This document shows positions 25,287-34,144 of a stretch of DNA of 64,000 nt, one piece after another (position 1 is the stretch's first letter; every line of letters begins with the position of its first letter). Below the pieces are notes generated by a model, which saw nothing but the letters and a program-made list of their open reading frames with translations, was not told where the DNA came from and did not search any database. A program made the translations under genes and the position numbers. Origin of the DNA: GCA-2683825 sp965662355 (GTDB lineage: Bacteria; Planctomycetota; UBA1135; GCA-002686595); contig CBFIHP010000008.1 in assembly GCA_965662355.1 (NCBI GenBank), forward strand, positions 192,748 through 256,747. Reading direction: 5' to 3'.

Positions 25287-27208
25287 GCGCCGCAACTGGC
25301 GTCAACGATCCGGAGCCGAAGCAATCGAAGGGATTCGTTTGGCTCGCTGGAATCGCGCTGGTGTTGGGCACCTATTTCCTCTTCGCACCGACGACCGAGT
25401 TCGACTTCATCGACTACGACGACATCGACTACGTCGTCGCCAACCCCCACGTCAATGGAGGCTGGGACCCGGGTGAGGTTGTCTGGGTGTGGACCCACTC
25501 CCATGCCTCGAACTGGCATCCGCTGACGTGGATGTCCCACATGCTGGATGTCGAGCTCTTCGGGCTCGAAGCCGCGGGACACCACCGGGTGAACGTGCTG
25601 TTGCATGCCCTGAATGCGGTCCTTCTCTTCGCTCTGCTCTTGCGAGCCACGGGGCAGCGCACGGCGGCGCTTCTCGTCGCGGCCTTCTTCGCACTGCATC
25701 CCTTGCGCGTGGAATCGGTGGCCTGGATCGCCGAGCGCAAGGATCTGTTGTCGGGGTTCTTCTGGTTCGTGACGCTCTACGCCTATCAGCGTTATTCCGA
25801 ACGCCCCGACCTCCGCCGCATGCTTCAGGTCGTTTTGGCCTTCGCCCTGGGACTGGCCTCCAAGCCGATGGTCGTGACGCTACCGCTGGTGCTCATGCTG
25901 TGGGATGTCTGGCCGGGGAGACGAACGCCCCTCGATGTCAGGCTTTGCAAGCTGCGCGAGAAGCTACCGCTCTTTCTTCTCGCCCTTGTTCTCGCGCTTG
26001 CCACGCTGACCGTTCAAACGACGAGCGGCGCCACGAACCGCTTCGAGGACATCTCCATCGTCGAACGCGTCGTCAATGGCATGGCGGCGTACGGTGCCTA
26101 TCTCTATCAGAGCTTTGTTCCCACGCACCTGGCCGTATTCTATCCCCACGCCGTGGCGACGAGCGACGCGCCCTTCGCCGCCCTCGCACTGCCTGCAGCC
26201 CTCTCGTTCCTGACGTACGGTTTGTGGTTCGCGATCGGGTGGAAGCTACGGGAGAAGGCACCGGCGGTTCTCATCGGGTTCGCCTGGATGGTGATCACGG
26301 CCCTGCCCATCATCGGGATCATCCAGGTCGGCTCGCAGGCACACGCGGACCGTTACACCTACTTGCCGACGATCGGAATCGGCATCGCGCTGGTCTATGG
26401 GGCTGCCTACTGGCTCGAGAGTCACATCCCGCTACGCAAGCCGATCGGAATCGCCGCGGGTGTGGCGCTGCTACCTCTTGGCTATCTCACGCTACGCCAG
26501 ATCGAGCACTGGCGCGACACGGATGCGCTTTTCGAGCACGCCCTCGAGGTGACCGAGAACAACTACACGGCCCACGCCGTTCTGGGTCAGCAGCACCAGG
26601 CACGTAACGACAATGCGGCGGCCAAGAAACACTTCCAGGCGGCCCTGAGGATCCACCCGAACTTCGGCGAGGCGTTGAGCAACCTGGGCTTGTGCCACCT
26701 GGCCGAGGGCAACTATCCGCGCGCAAGAGCACTCTTCGAGCGTGCCCTCGTCGTGCGGCCGAACGATCACCTGGCCCTCTTGAATCGCGGCGTCCTGGAA
26801 CTTCTCGAAGGTGACAACGCCGCAGCCGAAGAGGACTTTCAGCGGGTCCTGACCCTATCGCCGCGCGAGCCGGATGCGCTGTTCAATCTGGGGTACCTGG
26901 AACAGGCGCGCAATGACTTCGACATGGCCGAGGTGTACTACCTGAAAACCCTGGAGCAGCTCCCCGACCATGGCGATGCCCTGAACAATCTGGGCGAACT
27001 CCGCCTGCGCATGCGCTCCTATCCGGAGGCCATCGAAATGTTCCTGCGCCTCAGCCATCTGGAGCCGGACGACCCGGCCGTGCACTTCAACCTCGGCAAG
27101 GCCTATCAAGCCGCGGGCCAGCTCGAAGCTGCGCGGCGCGCGTTCGAGGAGGCCCTGTCGCGGGATCCCCAGTTCGCGCCGGCCCGCCAAGCTTTGGAGC
27201 AGATGTGA
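25283..27208 (+). CDS. TMTC-like GT-C membrane protein with C-terminal TPRs, copy 5
   Basis: A 641-aa paralogue. Motifs are FDFIDYDDIDYVVANP (acidic pair D46-D47), NWHPLTWMSHMLDVELFGLE, HHRVNVLLHALNAVLLFALL, LHPLRVESVAWIAERKDLLSG and VGSQAHADRYTYLPTIG. The C-terminal part has about six well-formed TPRs (for example FGEALSNLGLCHLAEGNYPR and GDALNNLGELRLRMRSYPEA). Its start overlaps the stop of the 61-aa gene. The membrane part of this copy is the closest in sequence to a family consensus. Confidence 0.85.
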   Translation: MSAATGVNDPEPKQSKGFVWLAGIALVLGTYFLFAPTTEFDFIDYDDIDYVVANPHVNGGWDPGEVVWVWTHSHASNWHPLTWMSHMLDVELFGLEAAGHHRVNVLLHALNAVLLFALLLRATGQRTAALLVAAFFALHPLRVESVAWIAERKDLLSGFFWFVTLYAYQRYSERPDLRRMLQVVLAFALGLASKPMVVTLPLVLMLWDVWPGRRTPLDVRLCKLREKLPLFLLALVLALATLTVQTTSGATNRFEDISIVERVVNGMAAYGAYLYQSFVPTHLAVFYPHAVATSDAPFAALALPAALSFLTYGLWFAIGWKLREKAPAVLIGFAWMVITALPIIGIIQVGSQAHADRYTYLPTIGIGIALVYGAAYWLESHIPLRKPIGIAAGVALLPLGYLTLRQIEHWRDTDALFEHALEVTENNYTAHAVLGQQHQARNDNAAAKKHFQAALRIHPNFGEALSNLGLCHLAEGNYPRARALFERALVVRPNDHLALLNRGVLELLEGDNAAAEEDFQRVLTLSPREPDALFNLGYLEQARNDFDMAEVYYLKTLEQLPDHGDALNNLGELRLRMRSYPEAIEMFLRLSHLEPDDPAVHFNLGKAYQAAGQLEAARRAFEEALSRDPQFAPARQALEQM

Positions 27209-27218
27209 GGCCTCGAGC

Positions 27219-29384
27219 TTGAAAGCTGCGCTTTCGGTGCGAAACCTGCTGCCGACCGGGATACTGACGCTCCTGGCGCTTCTGCTCTATGCTCCGACGG
27301 CCAACCACGGCTTCGTCTATGACGACGAGGAGTACGTCATCGAGAATCCGCTGCTGGACGAAGCGTCCGGCATTGAAGCCATCCAGCGCAGCCTTGTGGA
27401 GGCGCACTCGGCGAACTGGCATCCCTTGACGTGGTGGACGCACATGCTGGATCGCGCCTGGTTCGGGCTGGAACCGGCGGGGCACCATCTCGTGAACGTT
27501 GCCTGGTTCACGGCCACGGTCCTGCTCCTGTACCGCGCCCTGTTCGAGCTGACCGGAAAACGCGGCGCCAGCTTCTTCTGTGCCCTCTTCTTTTGCGTCC
27601 ACCCCCTGCGTGTCGAATCGGTGGCGTGGGTATCGGAGCGCAAGGATGTCGTCTCCGGCTTCTTCTTCACCCTGACGTTGCTCCTCTACGGTCGCTACGC
27701 CCGGAAGCGCGGCGCATTGCGATATGCGGCGCTATGCGTCGCACTTCTGCTCGGGCTCCTGTCGAAGCCGATGCTGGTCACGCTACCCTGCGTGCTGTTG
27801 CTGCTGGATCTGTGGCCACTGGCACCCGACAAAGACAAGAAGCCGCGGCGTCTCGTCGTGGAGAAGCTGCCGCTCTTCGCACTCGCCGCCATCGGGAGCG
27901 TGTTGACGGTTTGGGCACAGAGCAAGTTCGGCGCGTTGTCATCGGTCGAGACGATGTCCATCGGGATTCGCGTCGTCAACGCGCTGGATGCCTACGGCTT
28001 CTACATCTGGAAAACCCTGCTGCCGACCGGACTCGCCGTCATCTATCCGCACCCCGGGCTCGTCGAGAGCGATCCCATGGCCGCCATCGGCCTGCGCGCG
28101 GCTCTGTGGACGGTGTTCTTGGTCGCGATCAGCATCGTTGTCCTGCGCCAGCGCCGGAAACGGCCCTACCTGTTGGTCGGGTGGTCGTGGTACCTCGGGA
28201 TGCTCGTGCCGGTCATCGGTTTCGTGACCGTCGGCGCCCAGGCCTACGCCGATCGCTACGCGTACCTGCCCACGATCGGGTTGTATCTCATGCTGGTCTT
28301 CGCCCTGGCCGAAGCCCTGGAGAAGCGCCCCTCCTTTCGCCGCCCCATCGTCGCCGCGGGAGCGTTGTTCGCCATGGCCTGCGCTGGCTTGACCTGGAGG
28401 CAAGTCGCCGTGTGGCGTTCACCGCAGACACTCTATGAACACGCCATCGCGTTGCGGGCTCACAACTACGTGGCCCACAACAACCTGGGCAAGGTCTTCT
28501 TGGAAGAGGAGCGCTACGAGGAAGCGCGGTCCAACCTACTCGCGGCCCAGGAGATCCGGCCGAACTTCCTCTTTCCCCAGCTGAACCTGGCCCAGCTCTC
28601 ACGCGAAACTGGCTCGCTGGCAGAGGCTCGCCGGCATATCGATCGCGCCATTGCGATCGATGGCGAGTGCTTCGAGGCGCATGCCTACAAGGCCCTGATC
28701 CTGCGCGACCTCAAGGACCTCGAGGGAGCCTTGCAGGCCATCGACCGGGCCCTGGCGCTGCAGCCGAACGAGCTCGAGCAGAGCTTCAACCGGGCCATCA
28801 TCCTGACCCGCATAAAGCGCTTCGGAGAGGCCCAACGCCAGTACGAGGCCCTCATCGCGAGCACGCCCTCGTTCCTCGATGCCCACATCAACCTGGGCAA
28901 CCTGTTCCTTCGCGTGGGAGATAGAACGAGCGCCGTCGCGCGCTTTCAGGCGGCGCTCCGGATCGCACCGGCTTCGCCCCAGGCCCAGGCCGGGCTCGGT
29001 CTCGCCTTGCTGCAAACGGGACGCACGTCCGAGGCCCTGGACCACTTGCGGGAGGCTCTGCGCATCGAACCGGCCCTCTTCGAAGTCGCCCAACGACTGG
29101 CGTGGGTCCTCGTGACCCATGCCGACGATGCGCTGCGCGCTCCGCGCGAGGCCATGCAGCTGATCGAGCGCTGCCTGCGCGTCGCCGGGGAAGGCCAACC
29201 GCTCTTGCTGGAAACCCTGGCGGCGGCACATGCGGCGGGCGGTGACTTTGCGCAGGCGATCGCTGCCCAAACCCGAGCCCTGGCCGGAATGACTGGCAAG
29301 CGCCGTCAAGTCGCCGAAGGTAGACTCGAGAGCTATCGGCGCAACGAGCCACTGCGCCTACGCGAGGCGGCTAGGAATCGCTAG
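27219..29384 (+). CDS. TMTC-like GT-C membrane protein with long C-terminal TPR tail, copy 6
   Basis: A 721-aa paralogue and the longest of the six. Motifs are HGFVYDDEEYVIENP (acidic run from residue 35), NWHPLTWWTHMLDRAWFGLE, HHLVNVAWFTATVLLLY, VHPLRVESVAWVSERKDVVSG and VGAQAYADRYAYLPTIG. About six TPRs follow, then a helical end (HADDALRAPREAMQLIERC) that resembles the end of copy 4. The start is TTG, 10 bp after the copy 5 stop. Its 3' end overlaps the convergent glycosyltransferase gene by 14 bp. Confidence 0.85.
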   Translation: MKAALSVRNLLPTGILTLLALLLYAPTANHGFVYDDEEYVIENPLLDEASGIEAIQRSLVEAHSANWHPLTWWTHMLDRAWFGLEPAGHHLVNVAWFTATVLLLYRALFELTGKRGASFFCALFFCVHPLRVESVAWVSERKDVVSGFFFTLTLLLYGRYARKRGALRYAALCVALLLGLLSKPMLVTLPCVLLLLDLWPLAPDKDKKPRRLVVEKLPLFALAAIGSVLTVWAQSKFGALSSVETMSIGIRVVNALDAYGFYIWKTLLPTGLAVIYPHPGLVESDPMAAIGLRAALWTVFLVAISIVVLRQRRKRPYLLVGWSWYLGMLVPVIGFVTVGAQAYADRYAYLPTIGLYLMLVFALAEALEKRPSFRRPIVAAGALFAMACAGLTWRQVAVWRSPQTLYEHAIALRAHNYVAHNNLGKVFLEEERYEEARSNLLAAQEIRPNFLFPQLNLAQLSRETGSLAEARRHIDRAIAIDGECFEAHAYKALILRDLKDLEGALQAIDRALALQPNELEQSFNRAIILTRIKRFGEAQRQYEALIASTPSFLDAHINLGNLFLRVGDRTSAVARFQAALRIAPASPQAQAGLGLALLQTGRTSEALDHLREALRIEPALFEVAQRLAWVLVTHADDALRAPREAMQLIERCLRVAGEGQPLLLETLAAAHAAGGDFAQAIAAQTRALAGMTGKRRQVAEGRLESYRRNEPLRLREAARNR

Positions 29385-30165
29385 AGACGTTCTCGGGTCG
29401 CAACGGGATCTGCACTTCCTGCGGCCGGAACAGATCGTGTTGCATTCCGAGCTTGTGCGAGTACCACTGCACGAAGGTGCGCAGCGTGTGCAACGCATAG
29501 GTCGTCGAACGACGGAAGTTGATCGAACTGGCTTCCTCGAAGTAGCGCACAGGGACCGGGACGTCGCCCAGCCTGAATCCGAAGTGCACGCACTGCACGA
29601 GGAACTGCGAGTCGAACACGAAGTCGTCGGAGTTGCGTTCGTACGGAAGCGTCTCGAGGACGCGTCGGTTGTAAGCACGGAAACCCGAGTGCCACTCGCC
29701 CAGATTCTGGCCGGAGAGCAGATTCTCGATCATCGTCAGCCCGCGGTTGGCGAAGTACTTGGCCGGAGGCATCCCGCCCGCGAGCGCTTCGCCTCGCGTA
29801 CGAATGCGGTTGCCCAAGACGACGTCACAGATGTCGTTCTGCAGGATGTTGATTGCGGCGGGAATCGTCCGTGCGTCGTATTGATAATCGGGGTGGATCA
29901 TCACGACGTATTCGGCTCCATGCTCGAGGGCGTGTTTGTAGCACGTCTTCTGGTTGCCGCCGTAGCCACGATTGTTGTTGTGCTGGACGACCGCCAAACC
30001 GAGCCCGCGTGCGACCTCGACCGTGTTGTCTGTGCTGTTGTCATCAACGACGATCACCTCGTCGTAGTGACCTTTGGGGAGATCATCGACCGTGCGCTCG
30101 AGCGTGGTCGCGGCGTTGTACGCCGGCATGACCACGATCGTCCGGGAGTTGTGGGAACTAGCCAT
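29371..30165 (-). CDS. Family 2 glycosyltransferase, DPM1-like polyprenyl-phosphate sugar synthase
   Basis: A 264-aa cytoplasmic GT-A enzyme. It begins with RTIVVMPAYNAATTLE, then IVVDDNSTDNT (nucleotide-sugar site, residues 39-48), NNNRGYGGNQKTCY, the metal/donor site MIHPDYQYD (91-97), LGNRIRTRGEALAGGMPP and EWHSGFRAYNRRVLE. These are the motifs of dolichol- or undecaprenyl-phosphate mannose/glucose synthases. No C-terminal membrane helices are present. The start at MASSHNS was chosen because the upstream frame lies inside the neighbouring TPR gene. It lies 10 bp downstream of that gene and is convergent with the TMTC-like operon. Its product would be the expected donor lipid for GT-C enzymes; that link is inference. 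Confidence 0.85.
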   Translation of the reverse strand: MASSHNSRTIVVMPAYNAATTLERTVDDLPKGHYDEVIVVDDNSTDNTVEVARGLGLAVVQHNNNRGYGGNQKTCYKHALEHGAEYVVMIHPDYQYDARTIPAAINILQNDICDVVLGNRIRTRGEALAGGMPPAKYFANRGLTMIENLLSGQNLGEWHSGFRAYNRRVLETLPYERNSDDFVFDSQFLVQCVHFGFRLGDVPVPVRYFEEASSINFRRSTTYALHTLRTFVQWYSHKLGMQHDLFRPQEVQIPLRPENVSSDS

Positions 30166-30175
30166 TTCCTGAAGG

Positions 30176-32809
30176 TTACCCGCGAAAGAGCCTACGTGCT
30201 CCCACTGCCAGGTCTTCACCCGCCTCGCGGGACAAAACTTCCCAGGCAGCGCTGCGAACGTCCCCCTGGAGGGCCCAGCGAGCCGCGAACCAGACGGGCC
30301 CGAGGTCCGCGCCGCTCGGCCAGTGGGAGAGAGCCATCCGAGCCAGGAGGGGGTTTCTCGTCTGACGCACGCAGGCCGCCAAAAGTTCCCGGGAGCTCGG
30401 ATCGCCATCCTCCGCCAGGGCGCGCACCAGATGGTCCTGTGCGGCTCCGTCTCGGAATCCGTCCCAGAGAATGCGCTCGACCTGATCCCGCGCCTGGCGT
30501 GTGTGGAGCTGGACGAGCTCGAGCGCTTCGGTGCGGCCCGAGGCCCCAGAAAGGGCCGCCTCGACGGCTTCGAAGGACGGCGTGGCCACGGGAGCGGCCG
30601 GCATCTCCATGTCGGAGAGCGCCGCCAGACTGGTCGGCTCGAGCACCTCGCTCCCGGGGGCCAGGAAGTGCAAACCCTCGGCATCCTCGCCCGGCGCCTC
30701 GCCAGTCAGCTCCTCGAACCAGGTGTCGAATTCCGCGGCCGCCGCGATGTGCTCGCCACAGGTCACCGAACCCCAGTCCGGCGCCACGATGCGCCGACCG
30801 TCACGGCGGCGGTCGTAGTACGTGCGTCGGACCTTGTCGCAAATCAAGACAACGGCACCCCTCGTGGCTTCGGCGAAGGTGCTTTCTCGCACGGCGATGT
30901 CGTAGAAGGGAACCCCCAGACCGAGTCCCGCTCCACGGTAGTAGATGACGAGCGGACGCAGCTCTGCCTTGGCGACCGCGCGCGCTTCCGCAAGCGAGCT
31001 CGCCCACGGAACCTGCGCCGGCGCGATGGGCGAACGCGGGGCCGAGACCTGGCTGATCGAGTCGCGTTCGGCCACGGTCTCGCCGTTGCCGTCGATCGAC
31101 GCCAGGTAGTCCTCGAGTCCCGAGCGATCTCCACCGTCGGCTTTCATGGCCGCGACGAAGTATGGGCGCGCATCCGCGGGCTTCTCGAGCACGTGATAGT
31201 AGAGGTAACCCAGGTTCTGGTAAGCATCCCCCACCGCCATTGCGATCGGGAAGCGCTCGGACTCCTCGGGATTCACGCCGAGCTCGAGCAGCTGGGCTTC
31301 GCCCTTGGCTACCGATTCGTGGAGCATCTGCTCCGCCAGCTCGAGCTCGTCACGAACATGGTAGACCTGGATCAGCGCGGCATCGTTCACGACGCGCACA
31401 TCCTCGGGTATCCGTTCCGCGGCACGTCGATAGGCCTCCCAGGACTCGCGATACACCGAGAGTGCCGCGGCCTTCTGGTCCTCGAATTCCGGGTACGCAC
31501 CGCCTTCGATCTGGGTCGCGTATTCGCGCAGCAGAAAGCCCAGGTTGTTCCACCACTCGCCCTCGTCCGGCGCGACCTCGACCACGAGTTTCGTGTCCTC
31601 GGCGGCGCTGCGAAAGTCGTTTTGCTGAACGGCACGGACACCGAGGGCGGACAGCGCCTGCAGAGCGGTGCGGCCTAGACCATCGCGTTCGTGGCGGCGT
31701 TCTGGCGCTTCCGCGAGGAGCGCCAGGAGCCGCTCGCGGGCCAAGTCGTCCTCCCGCGCATCGATCGCGCACCAGGCCTTGCCCACGGCGGCCTGATGGC
31801 GAATCTGATCGGACGTGTAGGCAAAGTCCGCATTGAGTGTCGCAGCTACCTCCATCCAGCGCGCCGTCTGGTCGTAGGCGGCCAAGGCATCCTGATGACG
31901 ACGCTCACGCAAAGACAGATCGCCGATCAAGCGCGCGACGTAGCCGGTGTACCAGGCGAGCGTGGCGTTCATCCCGGACGCACCGAGTTCGTCGTAGACT
32001 GCCCCGAGTCTCTCCTCGATGCCTTGGCGTAGGTGGAGGTCGATGTAGGTGCGATGCAATGCGCTGTCCTCGGGATGGTCGCGCAGAGCTTCGAGGTAGG
32101 TCGCTGCGGCTCGATCGGGATGTCCGAGCCAGTCCAGGAATTCGCCTTCGATTCGTCCGAGCTCGGTGTCCTCGGGGGCCACGCGTCGTGCCCCGGCGAT
32201 GGCCTTCAACGTGCTACTGGCCTGCACGAGGCGCTCTTCCAGTTCGAGCTCCGAAGCGTTCTGGAAAGCCCGAATGCGACAGCGAAGTGCCAGGGCAAGC
32301 ATCGCGCGAGGTGCTTCGCCCAGCTCGAGGGTGGCCGTGCCGACGGCCCGCAGTGCAAGGGCGGCTGCGTCGTCGTACTCGCCCAGGCGCGTGCGTATGT
32401 CGACCGCCCCGCGGACGCTCTCCAGGCTGTAGGGCTCGAGGGTAAGGGCGCGATCCCACGCGTCGCGCGCGTCGATCATCGCAAGCCAGGTAACGCCGCC
32501 TTCGAGAACGAGCCGCTCCAGTGCACGCGCATGGCCCCGATGGGCGGCGGCGTCGTCGGGGTTCTCGTCCAGGTGATTCTCGATCGTGAGCACGGCCCCA
32601 TCGAAGTCCGCCTGCGCCTGGAACGCCTCGGCCGAGAGCTGCCAGGCAGGCGTCTCCGTGGCGATGGCTGCGCTCGCAGCCGGCTCATCTTCCGATTCCT
32701 CCTGCTTGCCTTGGTCCTCTTGGGCCGCGAGCCCGACAGGGGCCCCTGCCCAGAAAAGGAGGGCGGCGAGGAAGGGCGGGACAGAGCGGTGGCGGTAGGC
32801 GGACATCAT
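30176..32809 (-). CDS. Large exported TPR protein with thioredoxin-like segment
   Basis: An 877-aa protein with a signal peptide (cleavage probably after GLAAQ, about residue 30), an acidic linker, and degenerate TPRs across residues 55-560 (for example WWNNLGFLLREYA and AYQNLGYLYYHVLEKPADAR). At about 600-730 a segment begins PWASSLAEARAVAKAELRPL and continues VIYYRGAGLGLG. This is laid out like a thioredoxin-type domain, but the CxxC is absent. The last 120 residues are helical, HEAT-like repeats. It starts with two ATG codons in tandem. It is upstream of and almost contiguous with the DPM1-like gene. Function is unknown; a periplasmic scaffold is plausible. Confidence 0.8.
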   Translation of the reverse strand: MMSAYRHRSVPPFLAALLFWAGAPVGLAAQEDQGKQEESEDEPAASAAIATETPAWQLSAEAFQAQADFDGAVLTIENHLDENPDDAAAHRGHARALERLVLEGGVTWLAMIDARDAWDRALTLEPYSLESVRGAVDIRTRLGEYDDAAALALRAVGTATLELGEAPRAMLALALRCRIRAFQNASELELEERLVQASSTLKAIAGARRVAPEDTELGRIEGEFLDWLGHPDRAAATYLEALRDHPEDSALHRTYIDLHLRQGIEERLGAVYDELGASGMNATLAWYTGYVARLIGDLSLRERRHQDALAAYDQTARWMEVAATLNADFAYTSDQIRHQAAVGKAWCAIDAREDDLARERLLALLAEAPERRHERDGLGRTALQALSALGVRAVQQNDFRSAAEDTKLVVEVAPDEGEWWNNLGFLLREYATQIEGGAYPEFEDQKAAALSVYRESWEAYRRAAERIPEDVRVVNDAALIQVYHVRDELELAEQMLHESVAKGEAQLLELGVNPEESERFPIAMAVGDAYQNLGYLYYHVLEKPADARPYFVAAMKADGGDRSGLEDYLASIDGNGETVAERDSISQVSAPRSPIAPAQVPWASSLAEARAVAKAELRPLVIYYRGAGLGLGVPFYDIAVRESTFAEATRGAVVLICDKVRRTYYDRRRDGRRIVAPDWGSVTCGEHIAAAAEFDTWFEELTGEAPGEDAEGLHFLAPGSEVLEPTSLAALSDMEMPAAPVATPSFEAVEAALSGASGRTEALELVQLHTRQARDQVERILWDGFRDGAAQDHLVRALAEDGDPSSRELLAACVRQTRNPLLARMALSHWPSGADLGPVWFAARWALQGDVRSAAWEVLSREAGEDLAVGARRLFRG

Positions 32810-33033
32810 GGAAACGCGGGGGCCCGGGAGTGGAAGTCGTGATCATAGCAGCCACATTGGGAGCTTCTTTCCGACTCCGCAGCCCTCCCCCTAATATTCG
32901 CACTAGCCCTGATCCACAGAACTCTAAGGAATCTTAGGAATTAGCATTCATTCGATGTTGCTTTTCGGCAATTGCCCTACAATCTGGACTCTAAGGGTCT
33001 GCACAACACGTTTCACCGAGGATCGTACCCACC
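32810..33033. promoter_or_regulatory. Divergent promoter region with a repeated ACTCTAAGG motif
   Basis: The region separates the TPR protein gene and the NarL-type regulator gene. ACTCTAAGG occurs at 32921-32929 and again at 32989-32997, flanking a TACAAT at 32979 that could be a -10 element. The first copy is part of a short imperfect repeat CTAAGGAAT/CTTAGGAAT. These could be operator half-sites for the adjacent regulator. No good -35 box is seen. Confidence 0.35.
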
Positions 33034-33693
33034 ATGCTGGGGGAACAAAGGATCAGCGTTTACCTCATCGACGACCAGTCGATGATTCGAGGAGCACTAC
33101 GGTGCTTGCTCGTTCAAATCGGGCCAATCAACGTCGTCGGCGACGCCGGCTCGGCCCGCGAAGCCATTCTGGACATCGAGCGGCAACAGCCGCAGGTCGT
33201 TCTTCTGGACATCACGATGCCCGGGCTCTCCGGTCTCGATGCGATTCCCCTCATCAAGAAAGTCTCGCCCGATTCACAGGTGCTCATCCTGAGCCACCAC
33301 GAGGGCTCCTCGATCATCGAGCGAGCGCTGTCGCAGGGGGCCGCTGGGTACCTATCCAAGGAATCGGAGCCCAGCGAACTGGTCCTCGCGATCACGTCGG
33401 TACAGTCCGGAAACTCGTACCTGTCTCCGCGCGTCGCGAAGAACTTCCTCCACCGTCGGGAGGATCGGGATGCGGTCGAAGCCGGGGGCACGATCAAAGC
33501 TCTGACTCCCCGAGAGCGTCAGGTCTTCCAGCTCCTCGCAATCGGTAGGAGCAACAAAGCGGTCGCCAGCGAGCTCGGGATCAGCCTCGGGACCGCAAAA
33601 AAGCACCGCGAGAACCTGAAGCGGAAGCTTCAGTGCCCTTCGACGACCGACTTGGTCCGTCTGGCCATTCGTGAAGGCCTGTTGCAGGTCTGA
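33034..33693 (+). CDS. NarL/FixJ-family response regulator
   Basis: A 219-aa two-component regulator. The receiver domain has acidic pair D13-D14 (YLIDDQS), phospho-acceptor D59 (VVLLDITMP), the Ser in LILSHHEG and K109 (GYLSKES). The LuxR-type helix-turn-helix covers residues 152-215 (ALTPRERQVFQLLAIGRSNK, then ELGISLGTAKKHRENLKRKL). No sensor kinase gene is adjacent. The first in-frame ATG was taken; it gives the normal receiver start. The end of the gene overlaps an opposite-strand hemerythrin-like frame. Confidence 0.92.
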   Translation: MLGEQRISVYLIDDQSMIRGALRCLLVQIGPINVVGDAGSAREAILDIERQQPQVVLLDITMPGLSGLDAIPLIKKVSPDSQVLILSHHEGSSIIERALSQGAAGYLSKESEPSELVLAITSVQSGNSYLSPRVAKNFLHRREDRDAVEAGGTIKALTPRERQVFQLLAIGRSNKAVASELGISLGTAKKHRENLKRKLQCPSTTDLVRLAIREGLLQV

Positions 33694-34144
33694 TCAGAGA
33701 CCACAGAAGCCCTTCAAGCACGTTGTGAGCCGTTAGGGTGTCGAGGAAGGCCCGCAGTCGGGTCCCGAAGTCTCCGGGCAGCTGGCGCGTCTGGACGCCG
33801 TTGTGTGCCAGGACGATCAATGCGGAGAGCTCGCTATCCAGCTCGTGATGGGCCTCCACGAGCTTTTCGACGTGATCGCAGAAGCCACCGTCCAGCAGCC
33901 CGCGGAGGTAGGGAAAAGGCACGCTCTCCTCCCACCGTAGCTGCTCGAGGAGATCGGTCTGGAACGCCTCCAAGAACGAGGCGGCGTAGCTGGGCAGGCT
34001 CTCGAAGGCATTATCCTGTGAGCGCAACCACTGCACCGCGGTCGCGAGGGCACGTCGGCGCTCTGTCCATAGGTCGAGTTCTAGCAAGGGGACTCCCCGT
34101 TCCAGGGGGGAGTTATGGCACGGGTCTCGGTGGTCGCTGAGCAT
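33581..34144 (-). CDS. Putative hemerythrin-like (HHE) protein
   Basis: A 187-aa frame starting MLSDHRDPCHN. The central part looks like a four-helix hemerythrin-type bundle: LRWEESVPFPYLRGLLDGGF, FCDHVEKLVEAHHELDSEL and DTLTAHNVLEGLLW, with His and Glu spaced as potential metal ligands. The last 35 or so residues (PDGPSRSSKGTEASASGSRG) are low-complexity and overlap the regulator gene by 113 bp on the other strand. The real gene may therefore have lost its normal stop through mutation. The start is supported only by position; in-frame starts further upstream lie in a short tandem duplication. Confidence 0.5.
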   Translation of the reverse strand: MLSDHRDPCHNSPLERGVPLLELDLWTERRRALATAVQWLRSQDNAFESLPSYAASFLEAFQTDLLEQLRWEESVPFPYLRGLLDGGFCDHVEKLVEAHHELDSELSALIVLAHNGVQTRQLPGDFGTRLRAFLDTLTAHNVLEGLLWSLIRPATGLHEWPDGPSRSSKGTEASASGSRGAFLRSRG

